From: Nelumbo lutea
Taxonomy: Eukaryota; Streptophyta; Magnoliopsida; Proteales; Nelumbonaceae
Direction: 5' to 3'
Length of the DNA: 64,000 nucleotides
Assembly: GCA_022828595.1 (NCBI GenBank)
Contig: JAKGHH010000006.1
Span: forward strand, 13,698,499-13,762,498
Shown here: positions 54,666 through 64,000 of the stretch, piece by piece
How the letters are laid out: each line of letters starts with the position of its first letter
Position numbering within the stretch: position 1 is the stretch's first letter
Program-made: the position numbers and the translations under genes
Notes under the pieces: model-generated
Told to the model about the DNA's origin: nothing
Databases searched by the model: none
The model's input: only the letters and a program-made list of their open reading frames with translations

Positions 54666-55385
54666 ATAGAGGGGAATTTGTATTATTTTGTTATTTTTTT
54701 ATTTAACCCATTTACATTACCTTTCTCCATTATCCTCCTCCTTTTCTTCTTTTCCAATTATAATTTTCTTGTTTTTTTTCTGTTCTATTATTTTTTGTTA
54801 CTTCATTTTCTCGTCCTTATCTTCCTTTTTATTTGATTTTTATTATTTTTACTATGTTTCATTCATTATATTTTTACTTTTTATTATTTTTTATTTATTT
54901 TATGACATTGTCTATTTTTTTTGAGATTTTCACTTAGTACTTATTCTAATTTGCTTAAAAATTTATTGTTGTTTATGGTATTATGGAGAATCTCCTTTAG
55001 TATTTTGTTTATTCTTTCCTCTCATTTTAGAATTTTGTCATTTTCTTTCATTTTTGATTGATTATTTGATTTGATTTTTATTTTATAACTTATTTTATTT
55101 TTTGAGAGTCCATGTTTTTATTATTATCATTTTTGTGCTTTACTCTATTTATTTTTTATTTGGCTTTATTTTTTATTTATTATTTTATTTTCTCTTTTTT
55201 TTAGACTTTATTCTTTTATATTATCACACTATTTGGGTCTCGCATCCTATATATTTTAATTTTCTCTCTCTTCTTCCTTCTCCTTTTTCCTTTTTCTTCA
55301 TCATTCATTTTTATTATTATTTTTATGTTATTATTTTCTTTTATTTTCTTTCTTATTTTTCTTTCTTATTTATTTATTGTCTTAT
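54666..55385. repeat. T-rich (pyrimidine) low-complexity tract
   Basis: About 700 bases dominated by T with ATT, CTT and TTTTA words on the plus strand. The long Phe/Tyr/Leu/Ile frames here (54688-54924, 55102-55443) come from this composition and show no motif. They resemble membrane segments only by accident. Confidence 0.75.
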
Positions 55386-57429
55386 GCCATTCTTAACTCC
55401 TTGCCCACCTACTTCAATCAGTTTATCCTCAACTACAACATGAACAAGATAAAATCTACCTTGCAAGAGCTCGATAATATGTTACAACAAATTAGAAACT
55501 AATTAAGAAGGACAAATCAGTAGTCATGCTTATTGAAGGAGGCAAATCTAATTAAAAGAAACATAAAGGAAAGAAGATGCCTCAAAAGAAGGATGGAAAC
55601 TCAAGAAGCATTAGGGAGATAAATCATCAAATGAGTGTCACTTTTATGAGAAGAGTAGGCACTGGAAGCGGAATTGTCATCAATATATGAAATCCCTTAA
55701 GAAGAAGAAAGAAGGTAATTTTGAAACTCAAGTCATAGAGACCAATATGTTGGTTACTTCTGCCTCAAGGTGTATTGACTCTAGGGATTTACTCATGAAT
55801 GCAATACCTTGTAGGGGTTTAAGGAAAGTAGAAGGCTGATTTATTATGAAGTTGTGCTTTACATGGGTACATATGCAATAGCTGTAATAGATTTGATTTC
55901 TATTTATAAGTTTTGTATGGATGGTTATGGAGAACTTAAAAATGGTCTTCATGTACTCTACAATTCTCTAGAAATGAATGTGATCACAACAACTTCAAAA
56001 CACATCCCCATGAAAAGAACATGAGAAACCTTTAATCTTACCTACTTGTGACATTACTAACTTGGCTCTATAAACATAGGTCATATCACAAGATTGGTAT
56101 AGAATGTTCTTTTGGATTTTTTTATGGTAAAAAAATTGGTAACTTGTGAACCTTGCCTATATGGCAAGATGACTAAAAGACCATTTTCTAGTATGCTTGA
56201 AAGAAGAATAAGTACACTTGACCTCATACATATAGATGTATGTGGCCCCCTAAATGTTCGGATATGTAATTCACATTCATATTTTATAACCTTTATCGAT
56301 GATTATTCTCGGTATGGGTACATGTACCTAATGAAACATAAGCTTGAATCATTTAAAAAGTTTAAGGAATTCATACATGAAGTTGAGAAATAGTTAGGGA
56401 GACAAATCAAAGCACTTTGATCAAATTGAGGTAGTTAATATCTCTCTAACAAATTTAGGGAATACTTAAGGGACAATAGGATTATATCACAATTACCTCC
56501 TCCTTCTATACCATAAATAAATGGTCCGATTAATCATCATCTACTCAGAGTTACCCATATCCTTTCGGGGGTATACATTAGAAACTGCAATTTACATGCT
56601 AAATCAGGTTTCAACCAAATTGGTTCCTAACACTCCATATGAGCTCTGGACTAGCAAGAAACAATTTAACTTCAAGACGTTGAATCTTCCAATTTGACTC
56701 AAATTTCAAACAATTTAACTTTGAGTAAAATCTGGATGAACCTTGTGCTTATGGAAAGACAGTAGGAGCCAAGGTTGCATTCATAGAACTATTTGTTGAT
56801 GACATTCTGCTAATTGGAAATGATATAAGAATGTTATCAAAAGTGAAGGTATGACTTTCATGGCAATTCTCTATGAAAAATCTTATAGAATCTTCTTATA
56901 TCTTGGTACTTCGACACTATAGAGATAAATTGAAGCAATTGACAAGACAATCAAGATATTCAAACTCTTCAAAAGAATGTCACCTAAGACCCTTGACAGT
57001 AGTGAGTATCGTGAATGTTATGTTGTGCACTCGACCTAACACTGTTCAGGTTGTTAGTGTTGTAAGTAGATATCAATCCAACTTAGGACAAAAACACTTG
57101 ACAATTGTAAAGAACATACTAAAATACCTAAGAGAATATCAATCCGACCCAATTAAATTTAGATGATAGAAAATGTATATTTGGACACATCTTTATGTTG
57201 GAATCCTATGCTGTTAGTTGGAGAAGTAGCAAAAAATAATCCATAACAGATTCCACGATTGAGGCTGAATACATTGTTACAAGTGAGTCTGCCAAGGAAG
57301 TAGTTTGGATGAAGATATTCATCCAAAAGTTAGGAGTTGTATCTTTCAATATGTCACACAAAGTGTTCGAGGAACATGTTGACAGAATGAGACTAAGGCT
57401 TGTGCCTGATTGGACCTAAGTGCAAGTGA
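55386..57429 (+). pseudogene. Copia element 4, strongly decayed gag–pol
   Basis: It begins within gag (NSLPTYFNQFILNYNMNK, LQELDNMLQQ), with a worn zinc knuckle (CHFYEKSRHWKRNC). The protease motif is reduced to CIDSRDLLMNA. Integrase is best preserved at 56112-56393 (LVTCEPCLYGKMTKRPFSSM, LIHIDVCGPL, YSRYGYMYLMKHK), then full of stops. RT and RNase H fragments follow (DDILLIGNDI-like at 56798-56830; VNVMLCTRPNTVQVVSVVSR near 57010; TTIEAEYI-like near 57255). It has the same gene order as copia elements 1-3 but far more changes, so it is an older insertion. Confidence 0.82.
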
Positions 57430-58762
57430 GAGCTATTAGATAGTCCTTGCCCTTAACTCCAATAAGATTGATGTATACTAACTTTTATGTATTAATAATA
57501 TCAATACATTATTCTTTTATAATCAAATTGGTATATTTCTATAAATTACTCCTTTAACTAGACACTTATAAAACTAGTGTTATTTTAGAATATTCTTAAT
57601 CATGAGATACTCTTGGAAAGTCTATCTTGACAAGGTTGACATTGACATTGGTGTGTTGCTGAATTGGCGGAGCAACTTCTCTCAGCTACTAAGGTTAAAC
57701 TCCAAGCATAGTTAGTGGGTGTTTGTGAGAAGCACTGAATCTAAACCAATTTCCAGTTACTCCATGGACCTTTGAGATAGATGGGAAAAATTGGAAAGCC
57801 ACACTTAACCCCAAACTTGATTATGATATTACACTAGGCCTTGGATTGAGCTGCTTTCGATATGTCACTTAGTAAGATCCAACTAGGGTTAAATACGTAG
57901 GTATGTTGGAGCAATTTGGGATATTACCTGAGTGGGTGATCATAGTGATAAGACCAATCCCTTTGTTAGACAAAGTGAATATTAGGGTTTAAACTCTCTC
58001 TAATGGAAATTTAAAATTGTTGGTAGTAAATTTTAACTGTATATGGAATCAATTTAGAAAAGTGTATTTATGCTTATATTATATTATTTTTTTGAAAAAG
58101 GTTTGTAAAATGTTTTAATCCCAGGATCCATCTAAGCAGAGGGTATGGCACTAGATTTTGCAGTTAAGGAAAACGTCCTTCCTTGTGCACAATGTTTTGA
58201 TCATTTAGGGGTTGAGAGGTTAAGGGAAAGAAACCATTATAGGGATAATAACTTGATGGGTTTTTATCTTACATCAGTCCATTATCCTCGGGCTTCATAG
58301 GGTGGGTGAAACCAAGGGTCACTTGTACTTAAGTTTTGGGCCCAAATTATTGGGCTTTTATCTTACATCAGTACATTATCCTTAGGATTCATAGGGTGGC
58401 TAAAACCAAGGGTCATTTAGACTTAAGTGTTGGGCCCAAACTGAGCCCAACTTGATTGGCTCAAGTATTTATTGAAATTGTAAAGTGAATTTGGCATGTT
58501 TCATTTCAGACATGGACTGAATCCATATGGACTTGTATGAGACCTTTGTGGGTTCCATGTCATATATTATTTGGGCCTAAAAAGCCTTGCAATGTCTATG
58601 TATGCAAATGCTAAAGGAAATGGGCCTAAGCCCATTACAAGACTAGTTAATGAAGTCACATGACAACTTAAAGTTATCATATGATATGAATTGAATATGG
58701 ATATGGAGCTCCATTATATTAGTAAGATTTAATCGTAATCCAAATCTAATTTGGATCAAGAC
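57430..58762 (+). repeat. 3' LTR of copia element 4, diverged
   Basis: Starts near ATTAGATAGTCCTTGCCC, the counterpart of TGTTAGACAGTTTTGTATGCCC. Corresponding landmarks follow in order: ACTAGACACTTATAA, TATCTTGACAAGGTTGACA, GAGTGGGTGATCATAGTGA, CCCTTTGTTAGACAAAG, CAGGATCCAT(C/G)TAAGCAGAG and GGGCCTAAGCCCATT. A segment around TTGGGCCCAAA is tandemly repeated (58340 and 58430). The end is lost at the MITE at 58763. Confidence 0.75.
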
Positions 58763-59011
58763 CTAATCCAAGGTTCAAAATATCAAACATATTGGGATGT
58801 ATTAGCCGATATGTATCATATTAGTGACTTCTTGATATGCCCCTATAGTGGGTATTTTGGGGTTTGACCTAGTTCAAGGGGTAGGTGGGCCTTAAATTGA
58901 CACCATTGAACTATTTTGAAAAAGTAAAAAAAAATAAAAGGCATAGGTCAATACAGGATGATACACCCAATTGATGTATCGACCTTATTGATATTTTGAA
59001 CCTTGGCTTAG
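58763..59011. mobile_element. Small MITE with 19-bp perfect inverted ends
   Basis: CCAAGGTTCAAAATATCAA (58768-58786) is exactly inverted at 58988-59006, extended outward by CTAA(T) and (C)TTAG. Interior words match the copy nested at 36094-36332. No transposase is present. No convincing target duplication is seen, so the superfamily is left open. Confidence 0.82.
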
Positions 59012-59264
59012 TCACCTTTGGATAGAATTCTAGATATAGGGTTTGCTTGAACCCCAAGTACATACTCCAAACACCCTATCAAAACATTTTAATCTATCTA
59101 AAACACAAAATAACTCTAAGAGCTCAAGTTTCAACCTAGAATCCTTAAAATCAACCGTTGAAGTTGTTTGATCCTAATCTAATAGGTTTAACAAATCCCC
59201 ACTCACACCATGTCCACCAAATTGGACCCAATCATTTGATAGAGATCCCCAAAATACCCATTTA

Positions 59265-59722
59265 TAGGGGTGGACTCGAGCTGAGCCAAGCCAAATAGTA
59301 TGAGGCTTAAGCTCAGCTTGAGACTGTTCTAAAAGGCTCCTTCAAGCCAGAACCTTGAGCTCGAGCTCGACTTGAGTAAAAAATTCGCAAGCTCGAGCTC
59401 GATTTTGAGAAAAAATATTTTTTAAAAATAAAAACTTATATATAAAAATATTTTTCTTTGATATTTAAAAAATTAAGAATTATAATAATTAATAATTATA
59501 ATACTTTTATTATATATATTATTTTCTATAATTATATATATGAGCTAACTCACGAGCCTTACGAACCAAGCTCTAGTAGGCTCGAGCTTGGCTTGTTTCA
59601 TAATCGAGCTAGTGAATTAGGCTCGAGCTTGGCTCAAAGAACGGTTGAAACCGAGCTGAGCGAAGCTTTTCATGATCCAAGCCTGAGGAGCTTGTTAAAA
59701 TCTTGACTCGTTGCCACCCCTA
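59265..59722. mobile_element. hAT-like MITE, GAGCTCGAGC-rich, copy 1
   Basis: Starts TAGGGGTGGACTCGAGC and ends GTTGCCACCCCTA. It is flanked by perfect CCCATTTA at 59257-59264 and 59723-59730, an 8-bp duplication as for hAT. Subterminal regions are rich in CTCGAGCT/AGCTCGAG, and the centre is A/T-only. It is related to the element at 62270-62749, which lies in the opposite orientation. Confidence 0.9.
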
Positions 59723-59730
59723 CCCATTTA

Positions 59731-60594
59731 GATCAAATCTCAACCCTAAACTCAAAATTTCCATCATCCATCAATTAAAGATTTTAATTTTATTAATTTT
59801 GATTAACCGGTTGCTTTAAATCCTAAAGCTATACAATCCCATCTCACTGATCACATTAGTCTCTACCACTAAGCCCAAAATTCCTTACTTAGATAACCTG
59901 CAAATTTTCACAACTAAATTCCAAGTTTGATCCAAAAACAATTCAAGATTTCATTCCGATAACCTACATTGGTTAACCCAATATAATGGAAGATCCTTCT
60001 ACCCCTTAGATCTCCTATTTGACCTATGTATGATTGAAAATTTGTCTTCTTCTTTAAATTCCAAACATCCCAAAATACTTACCTACAAAATTTTAACTCA
60101 AAATTCCCAAAATTATCTCTCCATTACATAAAGATTCCATTCCATATTGGTTAAAACACCTGTAGTCTAGATTCCCATAATCTTAACATGCCTGAATCCA
60201 TTAGACACTATCATTAAACTTTAAACATTCCAAAATACCTACCCATAGATTCCCATAATCAACCCAAAAGGATTCATTTTGAGCCTTTTCATTAATCAAA
60301 ACACTCACAACTTAGACTACCAGGATCTTAGCATACTTGAACCTATTAGACACAGACATTAAACTCTTGACATCCCAAAATACCTATCCACCAAATTTCA
60401 ATTCAAAACTCCCTCATTTACCCCTTTATCAAACAAAAATTCCATTTTGAACCTTCTCATTATCTTAAAACCTTGTACTTTGGATTCCCTTGATCCCAAT
60501 ACCTAAGGGAATAAAGCCCTACCAACCTATCCAGGACCCTTGGAAGTATTACCTATTTAAATTCCAATTCAAATCTCCCCTGTTTACCCATTGT
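59731..60594. repeat. Degenerate tandem repeats, about 160-170-bp unit
   Basis: The phrases CATCCCAAAATACCTACC, AATTTCAATTCAAAACTCCC, ATTCCATTTTGAACCTTCTC, AACTTAGACTACCAGGATC and ATTAGACAC recur in order about three times between 60030 and 60590. Looser traces extend to 59760. No gene is recognised. Confidence 0.65.
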
Positions 60595-60850
60595 GAGCTC
60601 TGGGAAGCTCGTGGATAGCTCAAAAAGATGGAGTTGCCACCAATTTTTTAGAGGAAATGGGCCCTTATTTTCAAACTTGAAAGTTCAACTTTAGCTTTTT
60701 GATAATAACTTCGTCCTACATGAGAAAGGCACTAAACCAAAAGGTTTTGGGTCCCAAAGATTGGGAGAGGGAAGGTGTTAGGCACCCCTCTCTCCAAGCT
60801 GCTATAGTAGCCCATTATGGGAGTAATTCATGCTCAAATTCTAGTGAAGC
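60595..60850. repeat. Conserved repeat module, copy 2 (GTTAGGCACCCC family)
   Basis: Counterpart of 37291-37560: GTGAGCTC..., ATGGAGTTGCCACCAA, GGGAAGGTGTTAGGCACCCC and CTCTCCAAG. It also lies between two degenerate repeat regions. Whether it derives from a transposon or a conserved non-coding repeat is not apparent. Confidence 0.6.
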
Positions 60851-62269
60851 ACAAATTAACATGATTGCTCAAAAGCTCTTGAAATCTGGCGAAAACATTC
60901 TCAACTTCATCTAGAATTGATTTGAGGTGATGCTATCGGGTCTTAGGTACTAATTTTCCTAAGACCCTCACCTATTTACCTCTTTTTCTCAATCTAGAGG
61001 AAGTTGGGAATGCAAGTTTCCCAAGGTTTTATGACTTTAAGCAATCTGAACTAAACTAAAAGTTGAGAGGCAGTGGAATGAGAGGCTTACCTCTCGTATA
61101 CGACATTGAAACAAACTTTCTTGCAGTTAAAATGATTTCAAACAAAAATTGAGTAAGACACGAAACTGGGCTGAGCGTTTTTGGTGTTAAGTTTGGAAAA
61201 CAGGGGATGAGGCTTGAGCTTGGCTTCAGAGACTTCGGGATTTCAAGCATAATGAGTGTACTACAGAAGTTGGGAAACTGCCCTCCTCCTCAAGGTTAAG
61301 TTGTTTGGTATTTTCAACTTTTTTAAGCCTATTAGGCTCAAATTCATTGTTCCAGGTGTTTTAATGGGATCAAGAAAGGAGTTGACATCAGTTCCTACCC
61401 TCTTAAAATCCTAGGATGAGATAGCTGATGTGGCGATTCAATTTGGTGCATTGAAATGGTGTATTCCTAGTTTAAAGGTCAAATGGGTGAATTAGGATGC
61501 AAAATTTGACATGTTGGGTTTTTTGTGTCTTTGAACATGATGGTGAGGTTTGATTGATCAAATGGGGCTTAGATGATGGAGATTTGTGACAGGTGAGCTT
61601 TTGATTAGTAAGATTCATCAATATAGAATCAAGGCTTCATGTTAGGTCAAATAAGGGAGTTTAATATAAAATTTGGTGGGTAGGTATAGATTGGGCTTAT
61701 GAGGTTGTTGGAAGGATTTGATCATGTTAGGTATGTGTAGATCATGGGTTTTAGGTTCGAGGAGCGTTGTAGTGTTATACGCATTGAAATGGAATTTCTG
61801 ATGGATGATTGGCTAAATCTAGGAATTTAGGATTGAAATTTTTTGTGATTAGTTATTTAAGGATTTTGTTTCATGTGATAGAGTTTAATCAAGGATCAAG
61901 TATGGTGATGTGGAATAATCAAGACTATCGAGAGGGAATCATATAGATTTAACAGTGGATTTATAGGCATTTGGGCTAAAATTAGGTTTCTTAGGGTTTT
62001 GGCATGTTTTAAAGTGATTGTCGTGGTTCGATCGGGCATCCATAATGTAGGAGATGGATCAAAGAAGGGACGGAGCAAAAATCGGGTGCTAGCAATTGTC
62101 CCCTTTGTTGAAAGTAGCGAGCTGTTGAACAACAAAGAAAAAGAAGCACCTAGAGGTTTTTGTAAGGGACAAGAGGTTAGGGTAGGAAATTTTGCTGCTG
62201 GAATTTTGGTTAAGGTCAAAGTTGATATGGTGTAATACCCTTGCTTGGAAGGCATAGTAGCATCCCATG
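60851..62269. other. No gene recognised
   Basis: Moderately G-rich, non-repetitive-looking DNA. A minus-strand frame at 61896-62282 (128 codons) has no domain that I recognise, and its start overlaps the MITE boundary. I do not call it a gene. Confidence 0.45.
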
Positions 62270-62749
62270 TAGGGGTGGCCACGAGCCAAGCTCTTCATGA
62301 GCTACTTGAGCTCAGCTCGTGAAAACCTTGGCTTAGCTCGGTTTCAATCAAGCTTTGAGCCAAGCTCGAGCCCAATTTATAGGCTCGATTTATAAATGAG
62401 CTATGCTCGAGCCTAATAGAGCCTCGTGAGCTGAGCTCGAATATATGTATATATATAATAAAATTATAAAAATAATATATATATATATATATTAAAAATG
62501 TCATAATTATTAATTTTTAAATATCAAATAAAAAATATTTTTTGTGTTATGATTTTTTATTTTTATAAAACATATTTTCTCAAATTGAGCTTGAGCCGAG
62601 CCGAGCTTGAGCTTATGAGTTTTTGACTCGAGTTGAGCAAGCTCAATGTTCTAGCTTGAACAGAGCTTGAGCTCGAGTCGCATATAACCTTGGCGAGCCA
62701 TATTCGAGCCTCATACTATTCGGCTTGATTCGACTCGAATCTACCCCTA
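62270..62749. mobile_element. hAT-like MITE, GAGCTCGAGC-rich, copy 2 (inverted relative to copy 1)
   Basis: Starts TAGGGGTGGCC and ends GAATCTACCCCTA. The subterminal AGCTCGAGC words and AT-only centre are as in copy 1, but the order is reversed. The flanks (atcccatg and atccaggc) match in only five of eight positions, so the duplication has decayed or one end is displaced. Confidence 0.82.
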
Positions 62750-63000
62750 ATCCAGGCCTTAATAGGCAAATGCAACTATCACGCAAACAATAAAGCAGTG
62801 TTATTCTAAAAGAAGTCATTAATTCTTTTGTTCTTTTTTTTTGTTCTTGTTTCTTATTGGCAACTTTGATCAATTGACTTGATTTTAGTTTCAGCCTTAT
62901 CTTAAGCTTTTCTAGGGATGGATTATATTTTTTATACCTAATACATTGATTTGGTTTGGTTGTTTAATGATTTGATTTCACTTGATGATTAGATTGACTT
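62750..63000. other. Short AT-rich spacer
   Basis: No gene; T-rich with TTTTTTTTGTTC runs. Confidence 0.5.
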
Positions 63001-64000
63001 AGATTTTGGATATCCTAATTCTTTATTTTTCTTCTACATTTTCTCTTCATTTTTAATAATTTTTATCTTTTCTAACTAGATTTGATAATTTTGAAATTAA
63101 CGATTTGAATACTTGTGACTTTGGGAAACCTGATTTTGAATTTTATCATCTAACGAATTTTGATATTTGATGAGGCTTATTCTTGATTTTTGGTAACTTG
63201 GATATTTGGTGATTTTATTTAATTTGACAATTAGATTAATTTAATTTGATAAATTTGATTTTTGATATTTGATAGTTTTGATAACTTTTTCTTTTTATAT
63301 TCAATGACCTTATTTTGATAATTTTGAGGTTTGTTATTTGATGAATTTGATAACTTTGATATTTGATGATTTTGATTTGATAATTTCGAACTTCATAACT
63401 TTGACATTTGATGATTCGATTATTTTTTATGGATTTGATATTTTGATTTTTGATTTTTGATATTTTATAACTTAGATGAGTTTGTTAATTTTGATATTTG
63501 ATGATTTGACTTTGATTTTTTTGATATTTGATTTTTGATGAGTATGATAACTTTTATATTTCATGATTTGATTTTGACTTTTGATATTTGATAAGTTTGG
63601 TATTTGATGGTTTGATGAACTTGATAATTTTGATATTTGATGAATTTGATACTTTGATATTTGATGATATGATTTTGATTCGATATTTGATGATTTGATG
63701 AGTTTGATAAATTTGATATTTGATGATTTGATTTTTACTATTGATATTTGACCTTTGATGAGTTTGATTTCTTCGATATTTGATGATTTGATTTGATTAT
63801 TTGGTGATTTGATAATTTTGATATTTGATAAATTTGATTATTTGATTTTGATATTTGATGAGTTTGATGTGTTTTATATTTGGTGATTTGATTTTGATTT
63901 GATAATTTTGATATTTGATGAATTTGATAATATGATTTTGATATTTGATGAGTTTTATGTTTGATGATTTGATTTTGATTTTTCGATATTTGATTGTTTG
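63001..64000. repeat. TTTGAT-rich satellite running off the window end
   Basis: The last kilobase is built from short words such as GATATTTGATGATTTGAT, GAGTTTGATAA and TTTTGATATTTGA in changing order, with a basic period of about 11-12 bases. Higher-order units (ATTTTGATATTTGATGA(A/G)TTTGAT) recur every 40-60 bases. It continues beyond 64000. Confidence 0.85.

Noticed and set aside
54688..55443. Two long Phe/Tyr/Leu-rich frames resembling membrane proteins
   Set aside because: They lie in a T-rich low-complexity tract; composition alone explains the residues and no motif or gene structure is visible.
61896..62282. Minus-strand frame of 128 codons
   Set aside because: No domain recognised, ordinary chance length for this window, and its start overlaps a MITE end.

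Overview
The window is flowering-plant nuclear DNA from a repeat-dominated region. It holds nested LTR retrotransposons of the plant Ty3/gypsy (chromovirus and Tat) and Ty1/copia lineages, a plant SINE, hAT-like MITEs and a Mutator-like foldback element. It also holds a captured fragment of a plant starch synthase. The species cannot be read from the sequence. I see no intact host protein gene, no rRNA or tRNA gene, and nothing bacterial.

Layout. 1-3861: minus-strand chromovirus (Reina-like) cut by the window edge, with its 5' LTR at 3475-3856. 3862-8193: non-repetitive or anciently repetitive DNA with a SINE (6557-6702) and, near 7547-7816, what looks like the promoter and non-coding first exon of a minus-strand gene. 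8194-27979: a complete but dead Tat-lineage element (LTR, gag, protease, RT, two RNase H domains, integrase, antisense ORF, LTR). It was later split by a copia element (18031-25371) and, inside its 3' LTR, by a small chimeric chromovirus (25967-27635). 27985-34600: a second, 3'-truncated Tat element carrying a hAT MITE, a minus-strand LTR fragment and simple repeats. 34600-40400: degenerate tandem repeats, one array split by a foldback element that itself holds a MITE. 41048-53017: a plus-strand copia copy into which a minus-strand relative inserted, giving a large inverted arrangement. 53018-53803: decayed gypsy gag. 55386-58762: an old copia relic. 58763-64000: three MITEs, degenerate repeats and a TTTGAT-rich satellite running off the end.

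The most striking object is at 25967-27635. An intron-free, internally deleted stretch of granule/soluble starch synthase (SSII-like, GT5) coding sequence lies in one reading frame between a residual 5' LTR start and the chromodomain tail plus 3' LTR of a chromovirus. The block is bounded by a near-perfect 5-bp target duplication. It looks like gene capture by reverse transcription, followed by re-integration into another retrotransposon's LTR.

None of the elements looks autonomous. Stops of the CAG-to-TAG and CGA-to-TGA type, loss of integrase aspartates by G-to-A or other changes, lost protease motifs and internal deletions recur. This fits long-silenced, cytosine-methylated DNA.
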